Below, in pieces: positions 53,675 through 63,871 of a DNA stretch of 64,000 nucleotides (the stretch's first letter is position 1; each line of letters begins with the position of its first letter). The position numbers were made by a program, and so were the translations under genes. Under the pieces are notes generated by a model. The model was not told where the DNA came from. It saw nothing but the letters and a program-made list of their open reading frames with translations, and made no database searches. Origin of the DNA: Candidatus Amarolinea dominans. Lineage in GTDB: Bacteria > Chloroflexota > Anaerolineae > SSC4 > Amarolineaceae. The stretch spans positions 62,001 to 126,000 of the forward strand of contig JADJYJ010000006.1 of the NCBI GenBank assembly GCA_016719785.1, read 5' to 3'.

Positions 53675-54697
53675 ATGGGAGTTTTTCAATCGCAGAAGAC
53701 AGTTCCCGTCCAGATGACGGACCTGGCGCCGGTGGCCCAAGCGGTCGCCAGCCATTTTCAAGCCAAGGGCTTCGAGGTGAAGAGCCAGCGCACGGACAAG
53801 GGTTGGCATGTCAGCGTCAGCAAGGCCGACACGTTCAAGGTGGTCATGGGCACCAAGACAGCCCTGAACGTGGAGCTGGAGCCAAAGGGCGATGGCACCG
53901 AGATCAGCGCGGGGATTGGCGTCTTCGGCCAGCAGAGCGGCGGACTCGGTTCGATCATGGCGGGGCCACTGATGATTACCCAACTGTGGGGCATGGTGCA
54001 GCAGTCCAAGTTGGACGACGAGGCGCTGGCCGTGGCGGAAAAGGCGCTGCAGGATGCCAAGTCCGCGGGGGCCACATCGGAAAAGGCAGCCGCGGATCGC
54101 GCAACGGCCGCACGCGCGGCGGCTGAGATGCAAGCTGAGATGGAAGCACGCCGGCACGAAGAAGAGGCGACTGCGGAAGCGGAGGCCAAGGCTCAGGCGG
54201 CGGCCGCGGCCAAGGCGGCCGCGGCTGCGAAGGCCCACATGGAGGCCCAGATCGCAGCCCGCGTGCAGCAGGAAGCCGAGGCCGCCACCCGCGCACAGGC
54301 TGCGGCGGCGGCGAAGGCCCACATGGAGGCCGAAATCGCCGCCCGCGTGCAGCAGGAACATGCCGAGGCCGAAGCCCGTGTGCAGGCTGCGGCAGAGACA
54401 GCAGCAAAAGCGGAAGCAGAGGCCAAGGCGAAGGCTGAAGCAGAGATGCAGGCCAAGGCCGAGGCGGCTGCCCAGGCCCGCGACGCGTTGGGGCGTGGGT
54501 CCCAACCGGTGGGCACACGCGGTGTCCTCGGCGGCAGCGAGCGGACGCACGTCGTGGTCGCTGGCGACAGCCTGTACAAGATCGCGGCGCACTTCTATGG
54601 CAACGGCAACCGCTGGCCTGAGATTTTCGAGGCCAACAAGGATATCATCAAGAACCCGCGCATCATTCGCCCCGGCCAGAAGCTGCGCATTCCCTGA
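53675..54697 (+). CDS. LysM protein with Ala-rich coiled coil
   Basis: A 340-residue protein without a signal peptide. The N-terminal domain (about 1-110) is DLAPVAQAVASHFQAKGFEVKSQRT...WHVSVSKADTFKVVMGTK with a Gly-rich hydrophobic patch (GVFGQQSGGLGSIMAGPLMITQLWG). Residues about 120-275 are a helical Ala/Glu/Lys/Gln coiled coil with internal repeats (AAAAKAHMEAQIAARVQQE). The C-terminus (about 290-340) is a LysM domain (VVAGDSLYKIAAHFYGNGNRWPEIFEANKDI...IRPGQKLRIP). The closing region resembles LysM proteins of the YgaU/BON type, which act in the cytoplasm or envelope. The ribosome binding site is AGGAG. Confidence 0.85.
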   Translation: MGVFQSQKTVPVQMTDLAPVAQAVASHFQAKGFEVKSQRTDKGWHVSVSKADTFKVVMGTKTALNVELEPKGDGTEISAGIGVFGQQSGGLGSIMAGPLMITQLWGMVQQSKLDDEALAVAEKALQDAKSAGATSEKAAADRATAARAAAEMQAEMEARRHEEEATAEAEAKAQAAAAAKAAAAAKAHMEAQIAARVQQEAEAATRAQAAAAAKAHMEAEIAARVQQEHAEAEARVQAAAETAAKAEAEAKAKAEAEMQAKAEAAAQARDALGRGSQPVGTRGVLGGSERTHVVVAGDSLYKIAAHFYGNGNRWPEIFEANKDIIKNPRIIRPGQKLRIP

Positions 54698-54764
54698 TCT
54701 GGCCAGCCCCCCGTGCAACGCAGGTCGGCCATCGTCCCACCGAAACGGAGCGAGAGGCGTTCCT

Positions 54765-54852
54765 GTAGGTCCGGCCTCCTGGCCGGACGACGCTGGACGA
54801 GGGAAATAAGCTCTCCGGCGGCGGGCGTCGTCACGCCGGAGACGTGACCTAC
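54765..54852. repeat. Two inverted copies of the GTAGGTC-GACGACGC repeat
   Basis: Copy A at 54765-54793 reads GTAGGTCCGGCCTCCTGGCC...GACGACGC, and copy B at 54825-54852 is the same kind of element on the reverse strand, nearly identical to the one at 12495-12522. Copy A contains its own small hairpin (CCGGCC/GGCCGG). Confidence 0.75.
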
Positions 54853-54877
54853 GGCTTGGGCAATACGGCAAACAGCA

Positions 54878-54943
54878 GCCACGAATTACACGAATTAGCA
54901 CGAATTTCAGGATCTTTTCGTGTCAATTCGTGCAATTCGTGGC
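54878..54943. repeat. Fourth copy of the 66-bp palindromic element
   Basis: It begins GCCACGAATTACACGAATT and ends AATTCGTGCAATTCGTGGC, with 19-base arms that pair almost perfectly. It has the same length and layout as the three copies at 4163-4404. Confidence 0.9.
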
Positions 54944-54995
54944 CGAAACGCGGTTCAGTCGAAGGAGACGACGCCCACCCCTCTCATGAGCCGTT

Positions 54996-55024
54996 TTGCC
55001 AATTGGGTCAGGTTCTGGTACAAT
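54996..55024 (+). promoter_or_regulatory. Promoter of the beta-helix exoprotein gene
   Basis: TTGCCA, a 17-base spacer and TACAAT. The leader to ATG 55257 would be about 226 bases. I see no convincing gene inside it. Confidence 0.55.
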
Positions 55025-55256
55025 TTTCCTACTTCAAGCAGACCGCCTAATTTTTTGGCCATGATTCCCGGATACACCTTCTTCTTTGATTCGGCTGCTG
55101 CCTTCTACGCCTGCCTGCTGCGGTTCAACGCCAGTTGAACGCTGGTCTGCTTCCTGGATTGTGTTCGGCGCCCATTCCAACCGGCGCCCAGGGTCTAGCG
55201 GCCCCAGATCTTCGTCGTTCGTCAGCTCAGTCCCCCAGCATCGGAGGAATTCTTTT

Positions 55257-58200
55257 ATGTCACATCGTCGTCCGTTGTCGAAGCGCCTGTCCAGTCCTTC
55301 TCCTGTTCAGCATGCTGGCTGCAGTGTGTACGCCCGCGTTGGCGCACACCAACGCCCAGGTTCCCCAGGCCAAACCCGCGGCGCGGGCTTTTGCCCCGAC
55401 CGTCACCAAAACCGTGGGCGGCGGTGGCGACTATGCCACCCTCAAAGCCGCGTTCGATGACATCAACGCAGGGGTTCTGACCGGCGCCATCCAACTCGAT
55501 GTCATCGGCGACACCACCGAGACAGCGACCGCATCGCTCAACGCCAGTGGGATAGGATCGGCGTCCTACACGTCGGTGCTGATCCAGCCCTCTGGCGGAG
55601 CGCGTACGATTACAGGCAGTATCATCGGCGCTATCATCAAACTGACAGGCGCTGACAACGTCACCATTGACGGCCGGATCGCTGGCGTCGGGCGCAATCT
55701 GACGGTCAGTAACACCAGCACGTCCGCTTCGACCGCGGCTATCTGGCTGACCAGCACCGGCGTTGGCGCTGGTGCGACCAACAACGTCATTCGCAACCTC
55801 GAAATCGCTGGCGGCGCGACGCAGAACACCAGCACCAGCTCGACTTTCGGGATCATCCTGGCCAGCAACAACACTTCGATCAGCACTACCAGCAATAGCG
55901 ACGACAATGACAACAACAGTTTCATTGCTAATCGCATTATCCGAGCGCGATACGGCATTGTCACGCGAGGAACGACAACCAACCTGACGCTCAACACGAT
56001 CGTAACCGACAACCTCGTCGGACCGAGCTCGTTTGGCGTGGACCAGATTGGTAAGGTCGGCATCCTTATGCAAGCTGACCAGGGTGCAACCGTCTCGCGC
56101 AACACTGTTCAGTTCGTGGGCGGTGACTTTGCCAATACAACCGGCGGCGCGGACCGCGTGGGAATCGGCATCGGACAAGAGTCATGGAGCACCGCACCCA
56201 GCACAATAACCTCAAACACATACATTGTGACGAAGAACATCATTCACGATGTTGTCGAGGAGAGGACTTTCTCCGCTGTCGGTCTGCTCTTGGGCACCAC
56301 CGGCGGTGGTTCGGCGACCAGTAATGTGGTCGCCAACAACTTCATCTACAATGTCAAGGCCAACGGGACGGCCGGCGATAACGCCGCCGGACTGGGGATT
56401 GCAGGCGGACATACCGACACGGTCGTTTTCAATTCCATCTCCATGACTGGGGACGTCGATCCCAACCCGAGCGCGTCTGCCACGACGAACTTCGGTAGCG
56501 GAATTCGTATCGCTAACGCAAGCGGCGCAACGCATGCGAATTTGACGCTTGAGAACAACAGCGTCTACATGGACTTGAGCTCGTCAAGCACGGTAGCCGT
56601 GCGTTACTACGCCATTAGCGGAAATTCGGCGGCCTACAGCTTCGGCACAGGCGCTGAGAACAACAACAATTACTACATCAACCCCTTGAATACGCAGCTT
56701 CAGACGGGCGGTTTGGGCAGCACCTCCGGCAACACCCTGACGACGCAGTTCGCCACGCTCGCCAACTGGCAGACAGCGTATACGGTTCCGCAAGATGCCG
56801 CGTCGATTCAAGCCAATCCCAACTATAACTCTGTCACGTCGGATTTGCACATCAACGGTGCATCGCCGAACATCGATGTCGCCGTAACCATCGCGGGCAT
56901 TGCGGACGATATTGACAACGAAGCCCGTCCGAATGGTGCGTCTCCAGACATCGGCGCGGATGAGTTTTATGCTCTGCCCGGTCAACTGAGATTCAGTTCC
57001 GCAACCTACAGTGGAAATGAAGGTACCACGGCGACGATTACAGTGCAGAGAGTCAGTGGTTCGTCCGGAACGGTCACGGTTGATTATGCCACAAGCAACG
57101 GAACGGCCACGGGCGGAACGTGCGGCACAGATGACTACGTTCCCGCAGCCGGCACTCTAAGTTTTGGCGATACCGTCACTAGTCAGACCTTCAACGTAAC
57201 CCTCTGCTCAGATGCAGTTGTTGATCCACTCGAAACAGTCAACCTTGCTCTGTTAAATCCCACGGGTGGAGCGACGTTGACAGCACCCAGCACCGCCGTA
57301 TTGACAATCGGCGACGTCCCACCGCCGTTCAGTGGCGCCTACACGGTGGGCTCGGGCGGAACGTATCCGTCGCTGACCAATACCGGTGGTATCTTCGAGG
57401 CAATCAACCTGGCAGGTGCGACTGGCAATGTCACGATCAATATCATCTCGGACCTGACCGGAGAGCTTGGAACCCATGCCTTGAATGAAATCGCCGGCGG
57501 GTACGCGGTCCTAATCAAACCCAGCGGCGCACCGCGCACCATCACGGGCAGCAACACCGGCGCGTTGATCAAGCTCAACGGCGCGGACGGTGTGAGGATC
57601 GACGGCTGGACAGGGGCCACGGTCGCCGGAGACGCTGGCGGCAATCCGGCGTTACGCGAGCTGACCATTCAGAACACCAACACAGGCACGTCGGCAGTCG
57701 TGATCGCAGTCCAATCCGGTACCAACGGTGCCCAGAACGATACCATCAAGAACGTCAACGTACTTGGGCAGGACCCGACGACGACGCTAATAGGTATCGC
57801 GCTGGGCGGCAATACACCGGGATCCCTTGGTACCGACAACGACGGCAACCGCGTGGAGAACTGCTCGGTCAAGCGCGCGATCTACGGTATCTACTCGGCG
57901 GGCGCCAGCGCAGCCAATCCCAACCTCGGCACGGTGATTACCCAAAATGACCTGTCGGCGACGACGACCGACCGCATTCGCCGGGTGGGCATCGTTGTTT
58001 TCAATGAGGACGGCGTCCAAATCAGCGAGAATAGCGTTGGCGGGCTGGACACCAACGAAAGCGCCGATGCCATCGGTATCGGCGTTGGCACGCAGGGCGT
58101 GGATACCACGAACACGACGAGCGGCGGCGTGGTCAACGCCTTCGTGTCGCGCAACAGGGTCAACGGTGTCAACAGCGCCAGTACCGTCGGGTACTCCGCA

Positions 58201-60365
58201 GCCGGTATCGCGGTGGCCGGTTGGCAAGGCGGCGCCAACACCATCGTCAACAACATGATCTCAGGAGTCACTGCGCCGGCGACCTCACCTGATATCGTGG
58301 CGGGCATCTATGTGGTGGGAGCAACCGGTTCCATCACACAACTCTACTACAACTCGGTTTCCATGACCGGTGACCGCAGCGCAGTGGCCAGTCAAACACC
58401 GAGTTTTGGCATCGCCGTGACCGGCACCGACCCGACAGTGGTAGCAAAGAACAACATCTTCTACACCACGCAAACGTCTGGGGGCGGTGTGAATGCCAAG
58501 AGCTATGCGATCGGCATGGTGACCACCACCTTCGTCAACCTCGACTCGAACTACAATGACTTCTGGTCAACCGGGGCGAACGACGGTGGATTCCGCAGCG
58601 GTTCCCTGACTACTGCGGCAGGAACGGACTATGCCACGCTGGCGCTTTGGCAAGCGGCGGTTGCCGACGATGCGAATTCGATCGAGGCTGACCCGGTCTT
58701 CGTCTCTCCGACCAACGATCTGCACATTAGCAGCGCCTTGTCACCGGTCAGCAATGCCGGCACGCCGATTGGCAGCGTCACCACCGACTACGACGGCGAA
58801 GCGCGCGACGGCACGACGCCTGAAATCGGAGCGGATGAGCTGACCGTGGTTGCGACGGATACGCCGACCCCGACCGACACCTCAGTGCCGCCGACCGATA
58901 CGCCGACCCCGACCCCAACCGCAACGCCGGTGCCACCCACGGATACGCCGACCCCGACCGCAACGCCGGTGCCACCGACGAATACGCCGACCCCGACCCC
59001 GACCGCAACGCCGGTGCCGCCGACGAATACGCCGACCCCGACCCCGACCGCAACGCCGGTGCCGCCGACGAATACGCCGACCCCGACCCCGACGCCGGTG
59101 CCGCCGACCGCGACCCCAACCGACACCCCGGTAGCACCGACGGCCACCCCAACCGACACGCCGGTAGCGCCCACGGCCACCCCGACCGACACGCCGGTAG
59201 CACCGACGGCCACCCCAACCGACACGCCGGTAGCGCCCACGGCTACCCCGACCGACACGCCGGTAGCACCGACGGCCACCCCAACCGACACGCCGGTAGC
59301 GCCCACGGCTACCCCGACCGACACGCCGGTAGCACCGACGGCTACCCCAACCGACACGCCGGTAGCGCCCACGGCTACCCGACCGACACGCCGGTAGCAC
59401 CGACGGCCACCCCAACCGACACGCCGGTAGCGCCCACGGCTACCCCGACCGACACGCCGGTTCCGCCTACGGCCACGCCAACGCCAACCGCAACCTCAGC
59501 GCCGGCCACTCCGACGCCGACACGTACTCCAACCCCAACCAGTGTGCCCGGTAGCCCGGTGTTGACCTTCTTCACGGCCAACGGCTTCACGGTCGCCTCG
59601 GTAAACTACAGCGGCTTCACGCCTGGCGTAACTTACCGCCTCAAGGTGTTCCGCTCAGTGGATACGACTGTCAGCGTGGGTGACATGGGTCTGGGCTTTG
59701 TGGACTTCGTCTCCGCAACCAGCAGCGGTGTGTTCAACTTCCCGATTGGAGACGGAAACAACTTCCCGCTTGGAGCCGGAATCAACTTCCCGACCACCGA
59801 TCCCGGGTTCGACTACTATCTGCTGGCGCAGCTGCGTGAATCGCCCTCTACCGCAGTCTTCTACGGCATCTATCACCTGCCGGCCAGCCCGGTGTTCGTG
59901 CATGGCGGCGCTGCGCTCGCGGACAGGGTCACTGTTCTGTCGGTCTCTACCGCGGAAATTGCCGACGGTGTGCGTGTGAAGCTGGGCAACCCCTCCTTCA
60001 CCTACGCCACCGGCGATGTGACCGGCATCAACATTCACACCTATGCGGGCAATGAATTCATCAGCGCGGTAAGCCTCGCCGCCCCCATTGCGCTCACGGT
60101 CTACGCAGGCGATGGCAACGACACGGTGATCACCGGGTCTGGCGCAGACATCATACGCGGCGGCGCCGGCAGCGACGTGCTGAACGGTCAGGGCGGCGCG
60201 GATTCCATCACCGGCGATGCGGGTAACGATACCCTCTACGCGGGCGGCGGCTGCAGCGGCGACGGCGCGGTTGACCGCCTGGACGGCGGCGCGGACACCG
60301 ACACAGCCTACCATGTAGGCGCCGGTGACCGCCTGTTCAACATCGAAACGATCATCGGCTGCTAA
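55257..60365 (+). pseudogene. Beta-helix/Calx-beta/RTX exoprotein with two frame breaks
   Basis: ATG 55257 has an ideal GGAGGA site and starts MSHRRPLSKRL. One base too many near 55290-55305 then puts the signal sequence (PVLLLFSMLAAVCTPALAH) in the next frame. From there to 59397 the protein has a parallel beta-helix (to about 56970), a Calx-beta domain (57000-57320, RFSSATYSGNEGTTATITVQR), a second beta-helix with the same GGTY/GDY-type start (57340-58850), and a Thr/Pro repeat linker. Near 59378 a run of four C is three C, which moves the frame to the one encoding the end: VPGSPVLTFFTANGF and RTX-like Ca-binding repeats (GGAGSDVLNGQGGADSITGDAGNDTLYAGGG), stop at 60365. Restored, it is about 1,700 residues, probably surface-bound or released. 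Confidence 0.8.
58855..59530 (+). repeat. Thr/Pro-coding tandem repeats in the exoprotein
   Basis: About three units of about 45 bases coding TPTPTPTATPVPPTN are followed by about ten 30-base units coding TDTPVAPTATP, alternating in synonymous variants to give a 60-base higher-order period. The frame break at 59378-59380 lies in one of these units. Confidence 0.85.
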
Positions 60366-60539
60366 GGCAGCCCTGTGGGCCTCTACCGGGATGCGGCGCA
60401 TGGTGGCCGCATCCCGGGGAGATCGGGACATCGTTCAAGATCGGCGCCGCTGACACAGGTAACTATCATACTCGTGCCAGCGGCGTCATCATCGAGATGC
60501 ACTTTTTATCACATCTATCACATCAGGAGGTCGTTCGCA

Positions 60540-62021
60540 ATGTCCACCAAGTTGTTCCGTTCCCTCACCCTCGCCCTGGCTCTTGTGCTCATTCTATCCC
60601 TCACCGCCTTCTCGACCCTGGCCGCTGCCCTACCTCCGGGCGATGAGGCGGAGATCACCGCGGAAGTGAACGGCTGGAGTGCGCCGGCCCCTCGCTCCCT
60701 GCCGGTCCCGGATCAAGCCGCTCATGCCCGCGCCCTGCAACTGCTTGGCTCGACCGGCATCCTGCTGGCGCCTGATTCGACCAACAAGCGCGTCATGGCC
60801 TTCGACCCGCTGAATGGCGACCTGGTGGATGCTGACTTCATTCCCGCGGACACGGCCCATCTCAGCACGCCCAAGCATGCCATGCTCAGCGCGGACGGTC
60901 AGAGCATCCTGGTGGCCGATCAACTCACCGATGGCGTTTATCAGTACGACTTCGACGGCAACTACATCGGCCTGTTTGCGCCGGCCGGGGGCGTCAACAC
61001 CGCCATCCTGGACAATATCCGCGGCATGGCCCTGCGCCCCAACGGTAATCTGCTGGTCACCGTGGGCAGCAGCGGCAACGCCAACGCCATCGCCGAATTC
61101 GATACCTCCGGCAACTACCTGGGCAACTTCATCGCGGCCGGCTCTGGCGGTCTCAGCAGCCCCTTTGCCATCCTGCACCGGACCAGCGACGTCCTGGTTG
61201 ATGCCAGCACGAGCGACAACGTGCATCGTTATGACACCAGCGGCGCATACCTGGACAATCTGATCACGGCCATCGCCTTCGCGCAGCAAATGGTCGAAGC
61301 GGCCAACAGCAACATCCTGATCGCCAACTTCAGCACACCCAACTCAGGCGTGCAGGAATACACGGCCGCCGGCGCTGCTGTCGCCACCTACACCATCGTG
61401 ACAGGCAACCGCGGCGCCTATGAGCTGGGCAATGGCAACATCCTGACCTCCAATGCCAGCGGGGTCCATGAGATCAGCCGCGCCAATGTCCTGGTTGCCA
61501 CGGAGATCAGCGGCGTGAGCAGCCAGTACATCGAGTACGTGGTTTCGCCCTCCGCCAGCATCAGCCTGGACAAAACCGTTGGTCTCGATCCCAACGCGTG
61601 CGCGCTCACCAACGAGGTTACTGTCGCCGCGGGCACTACCGTCGTCTACTGCTACACCGTCACCAACACCGGTTCGGAGACGTTGGGTACGCATACGCTG
61701 GTGGACGATCACCTGGGCACGCTGCTGAACAACTTCGCCTACAGCCTGACGCCCGGCGCCAGCGCGTTCATTACCGAGTCGGCGACCATCAACGCAACTA
61801 CGGTGAACAGCGCCACCTGGACGGCCAGCAATGCGGGCGTCGGAGGCGTGGAGGCCAGCGATACCGCGACGGTCACGGTACAGGGGCCCACCGCCCTGAC
61901 CCTGGTCAATGCACAGGCTGCCCCTCTGCCCGCGCCGTGGAGCGCCTTCCTGGCATTGGCCCTGGCCACCTTGCTCGCCGCCGCCCTGACCTGGCGCCTG
62001 CGGGCTGCGACGCAGCGGTAA
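60540..62021 (+). CDS. Secreted beta-propeller-like protein with C-terminal anchor
   Basis: A 493-residue protein. ATG 60540 follows AGGAGG and starts a signal peptide (LTLALALVLILSLTAFSTLAAA). Residues about 70-340 hold short NHL/SMP-30-like repeats (HAMLSADGQSILVADQLTDGVYQYDFDGNYIGLF, GMALRPNGNLLVTVGSSGNANAIAEFDTSGNYLG), suggesting a propeller. About 345-460 is a DUF11-like beta domain (SLDKTVGLDPNACALTNEVTVAAGTTVVYCYTVTNTGSETLGTHTLVDD). The C-terminus (about 465-493) is a membrane helix with an Arg-rich tail (FLALALATLLAAALTWRLRAATQR), like surface-sorting tails. The role is unknown. Confidence 0.82.
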   Translation: MSTKLFRSLTLALALVLILSLTAFSTLAAALPPGDEAEITAEVNGWSAPAPRSLPVPDQAAHARALQLLGSTGILLAPDSTNKRVMAFDPLNGDLVDADFIPADTAHLSTPKHAMLSADGQSILVADQLTDGVYQYDFDGNYIGLFAPAGGVNTAILDNIRGMALRPNGNLLVTVGSSGNANAIAEFDTSGNYLGNFIAAGSGGLSSPFAILHRTSDVLVDASTSDNVHRYDTSGAYLDNLITAIAFAQQMVEAANSNILIANFSTPNSGVQEYTAAGAAVATYTIVTGNRGAYELGNGNILTSNASGVHEISRANVLVATEISGVSSQYIEYVVSPSASISLDKTVGLDPNACALTNEVTVAAGTTVVYCYTVTNTGSETLGTHTLVDDHLGTLLNNFAYSLTPGASAFITESATINATTVNSATWTASNAGVGGVEASDTATVTVQGPTALTLVNAQAAPLPAPWSAFLALALATLLAAALTWRLRAATQR

Positions 62022-62043
62022 CATCGGAACCGATACCGCCAAT

Positions 62044-62089
62044 CAACAAGAAGAGGGCTGGCAACGGATTGCCAGCCCTCTTCTTGTTG
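62044..62089. terminator. Strong bidirectional hairpin terminator
   Basis: A perfect 21-bp stem (CAACAAGAAGAGGGCTGGCAA / TTGCCAGCCCTCTTCTTGTTG) with the loop CGGA lies between the convergent exoprotein and glnQ genes. T-rich bases are in the stem's outer part rather than after it. Confidence 0.8.
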
Positions 62090-62177
62090 AGAAGGGCGCC
62101 GCCACCCCCTCGCAGGGCTGCGGCAAGATGACGACCTCAGAGGCACACGACGTCGTGACTTGCGCAAGGGGGGGGCG

Positions 62178-62915
62178 TTAGTGGAGAATTTTGCTCAGGA
62201 ACTGCTTGGTGCGCTCGTGCTGTGGGTTGCTGTAGAGTAATTCGGGCGTGGTGTCTTCCAGCAGTTGACCGGCGTCCATGAAGAGAATGCGCGTGGCGGC
62301 GGCGCGGGCAAAGCCCATCTCATGCGATACCACGAGCATGGTCATGCCATCACGGGCCAGGTCCTGCATCACGTCCAGGACTTCGGTGATCATCTCCGGG
62401 TCGAGCGCGGAGGTTGGCTCGTCGAACAGCATGATCTTGGGGTTCATGGCGAGGGCACGGGCAATGGCGACGCGCTGCTGCTGTCCGCCGGAAAGTTGGC
62501 TGGGGTAGCTGTCGGCCTTCTCAGGAATGCCTACTTTGTCCAGCAGATCACGCGCGACCTTTTCTGCCTCGGTCTGAGAGCGTTGGCGCACCACACGCTG
62601 CGCCAGGCTGATGTTTTCCAGCGCAGTCATGTGCGGGAACAGGTTGAACTGCTGAAACACCATGCCGACTTCCGCACGGACGGTGTTGATGTTGACCTTC
62701 GGATCGGTCACCAGCATCTTGTCAATGTAGATCTCGCCGGAGGTTAGCGTCTCCAGATGGTTGATGCTGCGCAGCAGGGTGGATTTGCCCGACCCGCTTG
62801 GCCCGATGATGATGACAACCTCGCGCGGCCGCACCGTCAGGCTGACGTCGTTCAGGGCGTGTACCCGGCCAAAGTATTTTTGTGCATGACGCACTTCGAT
62901 GATCGTGTCGTTCAT
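62178..62915 (-). CDS. glnQ: Amino-acid ABC transporter ATP-binding protein
   Basis: A 245-residue ATPase. Walker A is at 38-46 (GPSGSGKST), Q-loop MVFQQFNLFPHMTA, signature LSGGQQQRVAIARAL, Walker B IMLFDEPTSALDPE, and switch His in VVSHEMGFARAA. It belongs to the polar amino-acid uptake group. It is the second gene after the permease, 29 bases apart. The cognate binding protein is not in the window. Confidence 0.95.
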   Translation of the reverse strand: MNDTIIEVRHAQKYFGRVHALNDVSLTVRPREVVIIIGPSGSGKSTLLRSINHLETLTSGEIYIDKMLVTDPKVNINTVRAEVGMVFQQFNLFPHMTALENISLAQRVVRQRSQTEAEKVARDLLDKVGIPEKADSYPSQLSGGQQQRVAIARALAMNPKIMLFDEPTSALDPEMITEVLDVMQDLARDGMTMLVVSHEMGFARAAATRILFMDAGQLLEDTTPELLYSNPQHERTKQFLSKILH

Positions 62916-62944
62916 GATGGTTCAACTCCTCAGCGCAAATGCCA

Positions 62945-63787
62945 TTAGCGGTGCCCAACAGTCAAGCGTTGCTCGAGCCAGCGCGCCAGACGCGTAAAGA
63001 TCAAGGTCATCAACAGATAGATCAGCGCAATCATGGTGAAGGTCTCGAAGCTCAGGAAGGAGCGCGAGACATACTCGCGCCCGCGGCGGGTCAGGTCCGA
63101 GACGGCCAACACCGACACCAGCGACGAGTCCTTGAGCAGCGTCACAAATTCGTTGCCCACCGGCGGCAGGATGACACGGATGGCCTGCGGCAAGATAATG
63201 TAGCGCATGGCCTGGGCGTAGCTCATACCTAACGAGCGTGCGGCTTCCATCTGCCCCTTGGAAATGGACTCGATGCCGGCGCGGAAGATCTCGGTCATGT
63301 AGGCGCCATAGCAGACGGTGAAGCCAATCACGGCCGCGACGAAGGGGTCTATGCGCAAGGTGCTGATGAAATTGCCGGCGGCCGGAATGATCGGCTGCAA
63401 CGCTTTACCCAGCACCTGCAGCACTTGCGGCAGGGCAAACCAGATGTAGAGCAACCACACCAGGAGAGGGATGCCGCGCACCACTTCGACATACAACGAG
63501 GAGACGCCGCGCACGATGCGATTGCCGGAGATGCGCCCCAGGCCGCCCAACATGCCGACGACGAGAATTGTGAAGAAGGATGTAATCGAGATGCGCAGCG
63601 TGACGGCGATGCCGTCTTGAATGAAACTCCAGATTTCGGCGTAGGGCTTGGCCACGAAGACGATCATGAAGACGATCAGGGCCAGTACCGCCAGCACCAG
63701 CAGCCACCAGCGGTCAATGCCCGCCAGGCGACCCCGTGTATCAACGGCACGCGGGCCAGGTCCCAACGAGGGAGCGGTTGCACTCAT
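62945..63787 (-). CDS. glnP: Amino-acid ABC transporter permease (GlnP/HisM type)
   Basis: A 280-residue permease. A cytoplasmic tail leads to the first helix (about 28-48, WLLVLAVLALIVFMIVFVA). The PAAT core contains GIAVTLRISITSFFTILVVGMLGGLGRI, EVVRGIPLLVWLLYIWFALP and the EAA loop EIFRAGIESISKGQMEAARSLGMSYAQAMRYIILPQA. It is of the shorter, single type, unlike the long aapQ/aapM pair at 7-9.4 kb, and probably forms a homodimer. Confidence 0.93.
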   Translation of the reverse strand: MSATAPSLGPGPRAVDTRGRLAGIDRWWLLVLAVLALIVFMIVFVAKPYAEIWSFIQDGIAVTLRISITSFFTILVVGMLGGLGRISGNRIVRGVSSLYVEVVRGIPLLVWLLYIWFALPQVLQVLGKALQPIIPAAGNFISTLRIDPFVAAVIGFTVCYGAYMTEIFRAGIESISKGQMEAARSLGMSYAQAMRYIILPQAIRVILPPVGNEFVTLLKDSSLVSVLAVSDLTRRGREYVSRSFLSFETFTMIALIYLLMTLIFTRLARWLEQRLTVGHR

Positions 63788-63871
63788 AGATACCTCCTCA
63801 AATAATCAGCAGCGGCGCTCCCGCGGGCGGGCACAAGACCACACCCCCAAGGCCACGCCCCTACGGCGTTC

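Noticed and set aside
55135..55257. TTG 55135 as start of the beta-helix protein
   Set aside because: It has no ribosome binding site and would put an unlikely 50-residue extension before the signal peptide. ATG 55257 with GGAGGA plus a one-base frame break fits better.
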